From NCBI GenBank assembly GCA_037954325.1, contig JBBMNZ010000030.1, positions 795,001 to 859,000 on the forward strand: a stretch of 64,000 bases of DNA. The letters are read 5' to 3'. Each line of letters begins with the position of its first letter. The stretch's first letter is position 1. The position numbers and the translations under genes were made by a program. Under the pieces are notes generated by a model. That model saw nothing but the letters and a program-made list of their open reading frames with translations. It was not told the DNA's origin and searched no databases. Source of the DNA: Fistularia commersonii. Its lineage: Eukaryota; Chordata; Actinopteri; Syngnathiformes; Fistulariidae. Shown here in pieces: positions 45,553-59,120 of the stretch.

Positions 45553-47236
45553 AGACAGCCCTGCTGCTGTAGGACATCTACCTCGTCACCTCTCGTCTCA
45601 CCTGGAGTGTGTGAGATGGTTGGTGTGTGTGTTTGTGTTGCCCCTTGCAGAGCTGTGAAACTGTTGCGAGCTGCAGAAGGCCATCAGAGATGTTTGGCTC
45701 GCTGCCTCTGGCAAAACACACACACACACACACACTCACACACACACACTCACACACACACACACGCCTGGCCTGTGGGTTCGGTCTGAGCTGCCAAGAC
45801 CAAAATAACTCATTGATTCCTCCGTTGCGCCTCCTGCCTTGGAGACACCGGCCAGGAGCTGTTTTTCTCCTCTGGCCTCCTGAAATCCCATCGTCTCCAG
45901 GATCACGTCCAAACACAGAAGGAAGGCAGGGAGAAGATAAACGGCAGCCATGTTGGACTCCGAAGCTCAGGCGGGACCTTTGTTTATTTACTTCAGCAGA
46001 CACGGCTAGCTCCTGCTAACAGGCTACTTTCAGATCTCCTGACCCTTTCCGTGCAGAGCAGCCGGTCTGGACCAAACCCTGAGATGATCTTCAGAACACC
46101 TTCGTTCCACCCAGAGCGAGCGCTCGGAGACGGCGGCGAGGAAACCCTGCACGAACCCCGGACGGATCCCGGCTCGGCGTGGGCGACCTTCTGCCGGGTA
46201 AGAACCGCTACGTGCTAGCTACATGCTAACAGCTGATACAAAAATAGCTTTAATATTCACAAAGCGAAAAGCAACGGCGGACGTCTGGTGAGACGCTGCG
46301 GTGGATCAAGCCACGCCCCCTGGGAAGCTGACCAATCAGAGAAGATACGTCTGCCAGGAAGGAGAGCGGAGCATCACGGGACATCCGAGGCAGCATTCCC
46401 TGAGCATGCTGACCTCCAGGTTAGCTCAGATGATCCTCCACCCTTCCTGCATGTCTGGTAAGAACCTGATTCTCTCCTCTTGTTTCCACGTTCACGCCGA
46501 TACCTTGACCTGGTTCTGGTATCGTGACTCAGCTTGCTGGTATATTGGATTCATTTCCCCGTTAAAATGCGATTAATCCGTTAACGTCGGTTTTGCTACG
46601 TGTTTTTAAATCAGGGCTTTATAAATGACAATAAACGTGTAAAAATATTTTTATTTGAGTATGTTTTCCTTGAAGACGAGGATGAAGATGTTGGTTTTTC
46701 ATTTGAGTTTTTCATTTGTTGCTCTGTCGCTTCACTTAACGTACCGGCGACTCATTAAATGCTACAATGTGTTGCTAAATGCTAATTGCTAATTGCTACG
46801 CTCCAATTATGGACGAGCGAAGCAGCTCTGCTTTGAAACCATCAAACCGTCCCCGACCGGCTTTGGACGGCGGGGTTACGAGATGGTCCTGGTTCTGAGG
46901 ATCAGCAGAACCTCCAGCAGCTTCAGGTCGACTCCTCGGGGTTCCGTCCAGATTAGCGCGCTAGCATGTCGACCAGAGAGATCTTCTTCAGGACCTGCAG
47001 GGGTTTACAGCGTCCAGGCTGGAGCCAGAGATCAGGCCAGAGTGTGTGTGTGTGTGGATGTAGACTTCAGATGTTTGGATTGATTCATCTGCAGGACAGG
47101 TGGTACCAGGATGGGAAGCTGAAGGTGAAGGTGAAGGTGAGGGAGGTCCTCTTCTCCTCTTCGGTCCACACACTGGAGCTCCAGTAACTTCTCACAGGCC
47201 TGGAGAAGATCCAGGCTGCCATGAACACGTTAGTGC

Positions 47237-47269
<33 letters not shown>

Positions 47270-47427
47270 ACCTTCATCCTCCTGGAAGCTTCTCCAAACT
47301 GAAGTGTCTGCTCTTCACATTCCTTCCCTGTGGTCTCCATGGAGATGGAGCCCTCCTCCTCCTCCTCCTTCCAGCGCCGGCCCGTGAAAAGACTTTTAAT
47401 CGGATTCTTTCTCTGACGGGGAGCTGA

Positions 47428-47485
<58 letters not shown>

Positions 47486-48350
47486 GGGGGTCCTTCCACT
47501 CCCTGCAGGGAGAAGCTGTAACTCCCTCATGGGAATGAATGAACAAAGATGGCCGCCGGGAGGCCAGAGCGGTGGGAGTCCAGGCTCCGCCCCCTTTTGC
47601 CGGGAGGCCCCGCCCCCAAAGTTCCTCACGGTCCAGAGAACCTGCAGCGTGTCCACATTCTTCTGTCAGGAGGAATGTTCCAGAGCAGGGCTGAGGAACA
47701 TGCTGGCGACCGGAGCCTCCGTCCGGTTCAGAAGCTCCATCATCTGAAGGTAGAACGTTCACTGGAGATGCTTGGATGGAGCGAAGGTCCCAGCGAACAT
47801 CGAGATTCATGCTCGGGCCTGGATTCTTGTCGTCCAGGGTCACGATGGTCCTTCTTCTTCTTCAGGGGTGGCCGTGGTGCACCTCCATCTAACCCTCTCC
47901 TGACACCACCCTGTTCCTATCTTCTTCCAAGCTCAGCATCCTTCCACCCAGATCTTCTCCGTCCACGTCCAAACCATCTCGGTGTGATTTCATCTCCAGA
48001 ACATCTACCACGCGCCGTCCCTCTGATGGACTCCTCTGTATCTTCATCTCCGCTGCCTTCTATTTCCCCTCAATGGCTGCCCTTCCTCCACCTCCACCTC
48101 CACCGCCCGTCTGGAGGACATCAGGCGTTCCCCGCGGACCAGAACGGAGAACGGAGGAATCGGGACGCGGTCACGTGGTTGAAGAACGCTTTACTACCCG
48201 CCATCTTCACCCCCCGCGTGATTTACAAGGTTTGCCGTCACAGATCCAGCAGCAGAACACCAACGAGACTACGGGCGAGAACGGACAGGGACCTCTTAAG
48301 GTGCTTCAGAAGGTACGACCGGAATGTTATGGGTCACATGAAGGAACATA
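44803..48350. other. Spacer between SMIM13 and NEDD9, repeats only
   Basis: Contains TG at 45296-45331, CA at 45500-45550, 45718-45765 and 47238-47265, and TG at 47431-47483. Unique sequence lies between them. No exon was recognised on either strand. Confidence 0.6.
47830..48070 (-). mobile_element. RTE/Rex3-like LINE fragment
   Basis: Collinear with the copy at 31460-31940 (CTTCTTCTTCAGGGGTGGCC, GTCCACGTCCAAACCATCTC, AGAACATCTACCACGCGCCG). More decayed; LINE sense is minus. Confidence 0.6.
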
Positions 48351-48352
48351 CC

Positions 48353-48353
<1 letters not shown>

Positions 48354-48386
<33 letters not shown>

Positions 48387-48410
48387 ATAACTATATATAT
48401 TTATATTTAT
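48354..48410. repeat. (AT)n-rich microsatellite
   Basis: ATATAT tract with interspersed ACATATAC units, about 110 nt beyond the NEDD9 stop codon. Confidence 0.9.
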
Positions 48411-48522
48411 ACTCAGACCGTGATATAAAACAATCTAGACCAAAATAAGAGCCAATATTTACAGAACCACTATGTACAACGTCCAGGTGGAGACCAGGTC
48501 CACGAGTCCCGGGCTGAGAAGA

Positions 48523-51500
48523 TCACAAGTGGGCCAGGTGGAGGAGCTGCTCCTTGAAGTGCCTGGCGTGGTGCGACAGCTCCGTCACCCGGTCCACCAT
48601 CTCCTGGATGGCGGCGGTGTTGGGGTAGTTGAGGGCGGCCATCTTGGTGGCGGCCACCACCGTCTTCAGTAGGTCGCACAGAACGTTGCTGGAGTTCATC
48701 ACCCGGTTGGCCACCTCCAGGGCCGAGGCCTGCCGGGACAACGTGTCTCCGATGAAGACCAGCTTGTGGGCGCTGAGGATGACGAACTTGCCGTGCGCCA
48801 CGAAGATCCTGGGCGGCTGCCCGGCGCCGACGCAGCCGAAGAAGGCGTCCACGGCGCTGAGGAGCGTCACGAAGTGCTGCTCGCACTGCTCCGAGTAGAA
48901 GGCCAGAAGCTGCCGGTCCCGGGCGCAGACCTGGGCGGAGGAGGACTCCGACGGGGCGGTGGAGGTCCGACCCGAGCGCTGGTGGGACGCCCACTGCGTG
49001 ATGTCGTTCTCCACGGGCTTGATCACCTCCTGCTCCAGCTTTTTGAACTGGTCGATCTGCGAACGGCAGGAGAGGACGGATTCCGTCAAATGTAGCCTAT
49101 CCAGAAGGTCCCGTCCAGACGTTGCTTTCACCGATGGCTACCGAGTGGACGTCGGGGTTGGACTAACAGTCCGAGGAGGCGCCGAGCTGCTCCGCAAACA
49201 TCTCGTCCCAACTCTGAAGGACCCGTAGAGGACGCCCCGGAGAAGATGCTCACCTGTTCCTGCCCCAGCTGGACCGGACTGTGCTTGATGATGTTCTCCT
49301 TCTCCAGCAGCTCCTTCTGCTGGCGCTCAAAGTCCTCTTTGCCCTGTGCGAGGGAAAGAAAACATCTGAGACTTCTGCTTGCGGCTCAGGACGTCCTGAA
49401 AGTTCTCGTCGGGCGATGTTTACCTGCAGGTGCACGTAGTCGTAGTCCTCCATCCAGCTCTTCACGCACTTCTCGCTGTGGTTCATGTTGTCCTTGTCCG
49501 GGCCGCCGGGCACCGGGAAGGGTTTGGTCCTCCCGCCGTAGTTGTCGTTGTCGGAGGAAGGGGAGGCGAGCCGGTGGACGGCGTTCTCCTCCGGGGCGCT
49601 CCTCACGGAGAAGGTCCCGTCCACTTGCGTCCTTCTGAAGAGCAGCTCGGCGGCGGCGCCGACGGCGGAGGCCAGCTGCTTGGCGTCGTCCGGAACCGTC
49701 CGGGACACCATGACAAAGCGATCCAGATCGTCGCTCTTGCCGTGCTGCTTGGAGGAAGCCAGCAGGTTCAGGGCCCAGTTGCAGTTCTCCAACGCCTGGA
49801 AGATCTGCAGGAGGATCTGCTGCGAGTCCTCCAGGCGCCCCAGCTGCCGCCGCAGCTTGCAGTGCAAACTCGGGTCGGACAGCGCCGTGGCGTTAGCCGC
49901 CGCCCCTCGTCCGAACGCCACCAAGTCCCCCAAGGCGCCGTGGACCCGGTCCAGCACGCCGCGCACGTCGTCAGCGTGGCGCTCCATGAAGGGGAAAGTC
50001 CTCCAATGCGGAGACGCCGCCATGGCGTGCAGAGCGTCGACCGACGCCTCCACGCCGTGCTGCAGGCGGCCCAGCCTCTGCACGGCGGCGTCCACGTCCA
50101 GCGCCAGCCGTCCCTCGGAGCAGGAACCCGCCGAGGACGAGGAGGTGGACATGCTGCTGCGCGTGCTGCCCGTGCTGGAGAAGGACAACCGGTTGACGCC
50201 GTCCGTCACGTCCGCCGTCGCCCGGGCGTCCTGCGCCGGCGCGTCGTAGGCGCCCCTGTCGCCGGGCGAGGTCCGGTGCTGGAGGCCTCGCGGGACGTCG
50301 TAAACGTCCTTCTGGGACGGCGGGACGTCGTAGATGCCTTCGCCGCTGTTGTTGTTCTGGTGGTGCGTGGTCTCCAAGTTGTAGTGGGACTGGGGACTCT
50401 TGGACGGCACGTCGTAGATGCCCTCCTGCTTGTGCTTGAGCGGCTGAGGGAAGTCGTAGTTCCCCTCTTGGAGGGCGGCGTTGGTCCTGCAGGGCGGCAC
50501 CGAGTAGACCTGCGGGCGAGGACAACCTGGTCAGATCCAGCAGGTGAAGATCCAGCCCAGGAGATACGCCCTCGCTGAAGGCGGCTCGAGGGAGGAGCGC
50601 CGCTTCTGCTCCGGCTCGTAATCGGGAGCGACGCAAATGACCGGCCTCGGCGTAGTTCAGGTTCCTCCAAACAAACTTCTGGCGCTCCTCCTGGAAGTCT
50701 GGAGGAACCGTAGAGGACCTGAGAGGTTCTGGGTTAGAGGCTCCTGGCAGGCAGAGCCTTCATCCGGCGAGGCCACAAGAATGTTATAAAAACGACTCTT
50801 GACATTTTATTCATTTATCGCGGCCAATTAAGAGAAACCCGAGGACCCGAATCAATAAATACAAAACGAGGTTTGTACTGGTGGACGGAGCTTCTACTCA
50901 CCCCTTGCGAGGACGGGGGAACGTCGTAGATGCTCTGGGCTTGGAGGTCCACTTGGGGCAGGGGGACGTCGTAGACCCCCTGGCTCCGAGCGGCGCCCGG
51001 TTGCCCCGGATACGGAGATCCCAGCGTCTGGCCGGGCGGGATGTCGTACACCTGGAGGGGACAGCAAAGGTTAGAAGGAGAAGGAGGTCCAAGGTCTCCA
51101 GTCATCTCTGATGTTCCTCTGGGAGGAACCCTGTGGCGTGGGGAGAACATGGAGACCCCACACAGGACAACCCCCTTGTGGGGATCCAAGCGAGGACCTT
51201 CTCGCTGTGAGGAGGAGGTACCAACCCCAGCTCCACCAGGAGTTTATCTTTTCATGTGTTGTGAAGGTAAGATGTTTCGTGAGGAGACACTGACCCCCTG
51301 AGACCTGCTGGGAGGGACATCGTAGACGTCCTGCTGGAGGTGCTGGCCGGGGCTGAAGCTGTAGGACTGTCCTGCTCTGGCCGGGGTCACCACCTGTCCA
51401 TCACAGTGGAGGAGACACACAATCAAACATCTGGAGAGGGTGGACAGCAGAACCGTTGGAGAGCGTTGGACAGAACTTTCCCTTTCAAGGGTCTCCAGAC

Positions 51501-54500
51501 ACCTGCTTCAAGATGTTGGCCAAGTAACCAGAAGGAGGTTCTCCACATGAAGACCACCTGAGTGAATCTTACAGCTTCTGGCTACATTAGGCCATCAGAG
51601 GAATTCTGGGAATGTCCTTCTCCTAGCTCGTGGAGAGCAGATCTTCTGCCTTCTCCAAGGGGGGGTCCCACCTTATCTCGCTGTCTCTGGTTCCTCAGAG
51701 CAGAACCACAATGTTCTGCGGGGAGGAGAACCAGCAGCTCTAAGGAGCTCCATCCTGGAGAACTTCAAACCGCCTGAGTTTCTGGAGCCTTTTCTGGGTT
51801 CCATCCTTGTTCTGAGGGTCCAGCTGATGTTCTACTGGACCTTTTACTCCAGGACTTCACCGGTGGGTCACGAGGACAACAACCCGCTGGTCCAAACACA
51901 AACACATTTGGATTCTACTCCTGAAGAGTCCTAGTCTGAAGCTCCTTCTCACCGTTTCAGTCTTCCATCTGTAGGTCCAGAGAGGACAGACGGTGGAGAT
52001 GTTCGCCAGCAGACCCCAGGAGACCACAGCGGCGGAGGAGGAGCCAAACAACAAAGAGTCTGTGATGGATAACCATCTCCAGGCCTTCAGATAACCATCT
52101 GCAGAACTTCAGAGGGCTTACAGGAAATCATCATTTCACACCTTCTCATCTTCTCAGCTGCCTTCACCCCCGAGGAGCCACCATGTTCCTGCTCTACAAT
52201 AACCTGCTGAGTCACGGCCTATTAACGCTCCCGACTAATTACTGCAGGTAATGAAGCCCGGAGCCTCTGAGACCTCCGGCGTCTCCAGAAGACGCTCCAG
52301 AGTCTGAAGCCCGGCAGATGAGAAGCCGCGGCGTGAAGATGGCCGACGTTCCCTCGGGAGAACGTTGGTACCTGACACGCCCGGTTGCCGTGGCGACCCG
52401 GGACCTCCACCCCCTCAGGGAGATGATCGCAGATGAACGAGTTGGAAGAACCAATGAACGGAAACCAAGCTGAGGTTCTGCAACCTTCTGCTCATCCAGC
52501 CATCTGTTCATTCAGCCAGAGGGTACTTTCTAGTACTCCATGCAGTACATACTTGTACACACTGCAGTACACACTGCAGTACACTTTCTAGTACTCCATG
52601 CAGTACATACTTGTACACACTGCAGTACACACTGCAGTACACACTGCAGTACACTTTCTAGTACACGATACAGTACATACTTGTACACACTGCAGTACAC
52701 ACTGCAGTACACTTTCTAGTACTCCATGCAGTACATACTTGTACACACCGCAGTACACACTGCAGTACACACTGCAGTACACACTACAGTACACTTTCTA
52801 GTACACGATACAGTACATACTTGTACTCACTGCAGTACACACTGCAGTACACTTTCTAGTACTCCATGCAGTACATACTTGTACACACGACAGTACACTT
52901 TATAGTACTCCATGCAGTACATACTTGTACACACCGCAGTACACACTGCAGTACACACTACAGTACACTTTCTAGTACACGATACAGTACATACTTGTAC
53001 TCACTGCAGTACACACTGCAGTACACTTTCTAGTACTCCATGCAGTACATACTTGTACACACGACAGTACACTTTATAGTACTCCATGCAGTACATACTT
53101 GTACACACCGCAGTACACACTGCAGTACACACTGCAGTACACACTACAGTACACTTTCTAGTACACGATACAGTACATACTTGTACTCACTGCAGTACAC
53201 ACTGCAGTACACTTTCTAGTACTCCATGCAGTACATACTTGTACACACGACAGTACACTTTATAGTACTCCATGCAGTACATACTTGTACACACCGCCGT
53301 ACACACCACAGTACACACCGCAGTACACACCACAGTACACACCGCAGTACACACTAGAGTACACTTTCTAGTACTCGATGCAGTACATATTTGTACACAC
53401 CACAGTACACATTGCATTACACTTTGTAGTACACACTGCAGTACACACTGCAATACACTCTCTAGTACACACTACAGTGCACTATGTAGTACACTTTGTA
53501 GTACATGCTGCAGTACACTTTGTAGTACATGATGCAGTACATACTTGTACACACTGCAGTACACTATATAGTACACTTTGTAGTACCCGCTGCAGTACAC
53601 TTTGTAGCACACTTTGTAGTACACGCTGCAGTACACGCTGCAGTACACTATGTAGTACACTTTGTAGTACACTTTGTAGTACTATCTGCAGTACACGCTG
53701 CAGTACACTTTGTAGTACACACTGCAGTACACTTTGTAGTACACGCTGCAGTACACTATATAGTACACGCTGCAGTGCACGCTGCAGTACACTTTGTAGT
53801 ACTATCTGCAGTACATGCTGCAGTACACTTTGTAGTACACGCTGCAGTACACTATGTAGTACACTTTGTAGTACCCGCTGCAGTACACAATGTAGTACAC
53901 TTTGTAGTACCCGCTGCAGTACACTATGTAGTACATGCGGCAGTACACTATGTAGTACACACTGCAGTACACTTTGTGGTACCCTCTGCAGTACACTTTG
54001 TAGTACACACTGCAGTACACTTTGTAGTACACACTGCAGTACACTTTGTAGTACACGCTGCAGTACACTTTGTGGTACCCTCTGCAGTACACTTTGTAGT
54101 ACACACTGCAGTACACTTTGTAGTACACACTGCAGTACACTTTGTAGTACACACTGCAGTACACTTTGTAGTACACGCTGCAGTACACTATGTAGTACAT
54201 GATGCAGTACATACTTGTACACACTGCAGTACACTATGTAGTACACTTTGTAGTACACGCTGCAGTACACTTTGTGGTACAATCTGCAGTACTGTGTCCC
54301 CACTGCTGTGTGTCCTCTGCCTCAGCAGAAGGTCTTGAAGGTCTGTTTCTTCAGGCTGCCGTTGGTCCTCAGCAGAAGGTCACCAAAGGAAGGAGCAAAG
54401 AGGAAGAGGATTCCCGACGAGGCTCGTGGATCTTGAGAAACGTTGGTGTGAAGCAACAGCTCTGAGCAAACCCTGGGTTTCATCACGTCACCTCCTTCCC

Positions 54501-57500
54501 CGGTCCGATGGGCGTCGGGGAGAAGATCCGGGAGCTTCACGTACCGCTCCGCCTCCGACGCCCATCAAGGGTCATCGGACCTCCTCCGGTCCGACGGTCC
54601 CGCTGATGCTTCGCAGCTTCTCGGCGGCGGCGGCGAGGAGACCAGGTCCCACCCGCCGGAGGCAGGAAGCGCCCAAACTTGGAGCCAGGAAGTGGAGCAT
54701 GAATAGGTCGTCTGGTGGGAGTAGATAAGAAGGTCGGCGGAGATCTTTGAACGGCGTACCAGGGCCGCCTGTGAATGCGGTGACCTCAGCGGCTGAGTCA
54801 GAGGGGAAGCACCGAGGAAACGGCAGAAAGAAAACAGGACCTTCAGGGCAGAAGGAGGGAGGAGGCGCCTCCTCTGGCTCTGAAGAGCTGGAGATACCGA
54901 GCTCACTCACGACCTCCGTGAAGCACCGGAGACCCGGAGCGGAGAAGAACCAGGCCTCGCTCGGCTCTGAGGAGCTCAAGCGACGGCCACTAGCGAAGCG
55001 CAAAGTACCTTCCTGTCAGGTGGTGAGAAGATCATCTTGGCCTTCAGAGAACGTCCACCTGCTCAATTATTGATGAGCTCCACTTTGGAGCCACGCAGGC
55101 TTTTAATGCCATGAAGTCGGGTGGTTTCCTGGTACCAGATGGTAGCGAGAAGGTAGGCAGGAGCGTCTGGTAACCACTGGGTTCCAGGTGAAACCACGAC
55201 CGCAGGAGAAGAATCAGTCCTCAATCAGCTCTCTGGGGCGCAGTGAATCGCAGAAGGTCCTCGGTGACGGCCTGGACAGATCTTTGGATTAGAAGATGAA
55301 GTGAAGTGAACCTCGGGAGCTATCAAGAGCTCATCCGGCGTATAATTGTCCCCCAGGGGGGATCTGGTCTGAGGTTGCTGGATCTCATTAGCTGGATGAA
55401 TAAACAGGAGAAATCGAGGTGCTGACGGAGCAGCCTCAGGTGGAGATGTCTGAGGAGCTTCACCTGCGTGATCCATGGTGGGGGTCGGGCCGGAGGTGGA
55501 CGTCTAGACCTGCTCAAGACCAGACGTCAACAATAGCAGGGGAGGTTTGGCACTTTCAGCTGAGTTCTACAAACCAAGATGGCGGCCCCCGATGAAGGCC
55601 AACGTGGTGACTTCAGCCGAGGTGATAGTCTACCCGGGTTGATCTTAGGAGGCTTCGAGGCGGTGGTTTTAGTGGAACACCCAACATCACGTCCAGAAAT
55701 GACTCACCAGCTAAACATTCATCCAGTCACACTCGGCCACGAAACACCCAGATGGACATCTGGTACCCAGTGATCCCTGACCACCATCTAATTCAGGTCC
55801 TCTGCAGCAGGTCGCGCCCAAATCCAAAAGTCAGCTCCCACCGCTGTTTGCTTTCCCACAACTTCTTCCCACACTTGCTGCCTCTCTGGGGTTTGGCTCC
55901 GCCTCCGCGCACACAATAGCGCCCGTGCACGCCGCCGCTCCGGCCGTGGCAGCGCCGGCACGCCGTCACCGCCCGGCTCTGTGGCGAGCCCAACTGGGCA
56001 CGCCCAGCTTCCCCGGGGCCCAAATGGCCACGGAGCCAGAACCCGTGTGAACGCGAGTCTTTTCGCCACCGCGAGCTCCGCCCACCCGCATTGGCCCCGC
56101 CCACTTGTGCTTCTACTGGTCACTCTGATGAGGAACCAAAGACCTCCATGGTTCCCCTTCACATTGAGATGATACCCATGACTGCAAAGGACCCAACAAA
56201 ACCCGGAGGAGCCCTCCTCTGGTGCCCTTCCAGAGAGGATCTTCAGATCTGGTTCAAGGTGTCACAGTGATACCAAGAGGAGTCCCCTGCTTCTGGACCT
56301 GAGCTTTAAGTAATAAGTAAGGGAGAAGAAAGGCCACTGGCTCTGGTCGGTATGCTTTCTCTGCTCACCTTGCTTGGCGTGTTATCGGTGGCCAGCGTAC
56401 TCCTGGGCGGGACCTGATAGATGTCCTGTCCTGCAGGAACCTGGTAGAGACTCTGCTGCAGTGGACTCTGGAGGTTGGAGGGCAGCTGGTAGAGCCCCTG
56501 GGCCCCCGAACCGGCATTCTGCCCGAAGGCCAGGGTCTGAGGTGCCTGCTGGGCGGCGGCGGCGGCTGACGACTGCGCCTCGAACTTGGGCCCAATCAAC
56601 AGCTTCAGGCGGTTGCCCGGGGCGATGCCCTGGCGGCCGTGCAGGGAGCAGAGCCACCAGCCCTCCAGGCCGCCCGTGTTCTGCTCAATCACCGTCAGGA
56701 TGTCCCCTTTCCGGAAGGCCAGCTCCTCGGGGGACTCCGGGACGTTGTCGTACAAGGCTTTGGCCATCAGGTTCTGCAAGAGGAACAAAAACATTCATGG
56801 ATGAAGAAACGATATTAGCTAGTTAGCGCTACATTTTAGCTATTAGCTATACTGTTGAAGGGGTTCTGGAGTCTACCCAGATGTAAGTGGCCACCTGGTG
56901 GGGTTCATCCTGGACCCATTAGGAGACCACATTTAGAGGCGTACGACTGTTCACCCTGTCATTCCCACGGCGCACAATGTGGGGTCTCCAAAGAACCTCC
57001 TGCTTTGCGCTAGCCAATCACCGCCGCCTCGAAGAGCGCAAGCTTCGCTCAGGAGGAAACAACCGGCCCGTATGATTTCAGTGTCGAGACTCGGCAGGTT
57101 TGAAAGGTCACGATTCTTCTGCTCTGCTCCGTCTTGGCAGGAAACCAGCTGGTTAATGTGTGAGCGTAAACCAACCCCTTGCACCTCCAGACAAAGCTCC
57201 GCTCCTTCCACTCCTGCTGTTGACTTTCCAGGCGTGAGCGGCGTCTTATCTCGACGCGCAAACAGAGGGGTTCCTGCGAGAACCCGACGATGGCCTTCAC
57301 TCCGAGGGTCCCCGTCTTCAGGCTAGCGTTAGCGGAGCAGATGTCTCCCGCTACAGGTAAGGTTACCTGAGGTGCGGCCAGGGTTGAGGAGCTCTGGAGA
57401 TAGAACCTGGAGGCCTTTAGCTGCCAACTAGGGGACCTCCAAGAACCCTGCAGAACAGCAACCATGAGAAGGCGTTGGCGTCACTGTGAGAAACCAGGAA

Positions 57501-57842
57501 ACCCTCTGCCCTGGTTGTCCTTCCTCTTCGGGCCTCAGCATGAGTCAGGCAGTTCCCATGAGAAACTGCTGTCACACCGTTATCTCCAGCCGAGCTATTG
57601 TCTAAGTGCACCATTAGCTGGCGACGCCCACCTGGTGGAGGTGGTGGGAACCAGTGAGGAACGAGTCCAGGTCCAGGTTTGCTTGAGATGTTTGACTGTC
57701 AGAGGAGAGCAGGCTTCCACCCCCGTCCAGGCTGGAGGGACTCCGAAACAAACTGCAGCAGCCAGAAGAAGTGAAAACCCTTCATCATGCAGAACGGGTC
57801 CTCTCACTGAGAAGATCAAAGATGCCGTGGGAAGAGTCGTTA

Positions 57843-57879
<37 letters not shown>

Positions 57880-58408
57880 TTCTCGTGGCTCCCCTACGAA
57901 ACCACCGACGGTTAGGTTAGCTAGCTAATGTTAGCCCTGGGCTCTGGGAGCTCTCAGATGAAACCACCTGATGTTTGTGTCCTCCTCCATCTCCTCGCTC
58001 GCAGGAAGTGACACCGACGATTATGGCAGCGTCACGTCTCCGCCGTAAACACGGGTTAGTCACCCGTTGCTATAAACACACGTGTTTGCCATTTGTCCGA
58101 GGGCGGGTGGACCTTCCTCTTCTCACAGATGGGTGTGAGCTTCCACGGAGGCGGTGAAGGTTCTTCACTTTGCAAACCAGGAGATCCTGGTGCTCCCGAC
58201 AGTGTCGTCGGCCCCTCTGATTGGCTGCGAGCGCTCACGTGACCTCCAGCCGCCCCGAACCCCTCGCTGACGTCTGACTCCAACCCTCGCCGTCATCACG
58301 CCGTCTTTCCATCGCACTTTGGCGTGAAAACAAACCCCCCTCTTATCCAGCCAACTCTAAAAATACAACCAGACTTATGTAACTCCACCGCCCCACCTTT
58401 CCTCCGCC

Positions 58409-58476
<68 letters not shown>

Positions 58477-59077
58477 GTTACACGCACACACCAACCTCAC
58501 AACAAGAGAACATCTCAGATCCGTGTCCTCAGAGCCCCCCATAAATAAACCCCCCCCTCCCGGAGCGAGGTGGTACGATCCATCTGTAGGCCTTGTGTGA
58601 ATGTCAAGGCCGTACCATTCTGGTAGGGGGGGGGGGGGGAGACCAGCACACTCATTTGTCCTTAATTCAGCCGGTTAAAAATAGAAAATAATTATCGTAA
58701 TGACGGAAATGAGGAGCTGATGACTTCTAGCCTGCCGTGGGTGAGAGCCAGTTCAGATAAATGGGCCGTGTGAAGGGTTGGCGCTGTGGGGGGGTTAATG
58801 ATGGCGGCATCTGCAGAAGCGCCACACAGCAGCTCCGACTTTATGGCATTTTAATTATTCATTGTAAGTGGCGGTAACTCTTTCTGTTGACCTCCTGGAA
58901 AGCTGGAGAACCCATGCCAAGACATCACAGGAAGTGACATCACCCCCCCCCACCTAGGCTCCGCCCACCTGGCCTTATCACTCCGCCTCCGGCACGACCT
59001 TGCCCCGGTTACGAAGCGCGACCTATAATTACACATGAAAGACTTGAAAGCAGATCGGATTCTGTGAACCAGAGGGA

Positions 59078-59120
<43 letters not shown>

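Noticed and set aside
49430..50578. 382-codon open frame on the plus strand
   Set aside because: Shadow of the large NEDD9 exon (49424-50509) on the other strand; no recognisable domain.
52523..54293. CRISPR-like direct repeats
   Set aside because: No unique spacers between repeats, the genome is vertebrate, and the units are directly contiguous.
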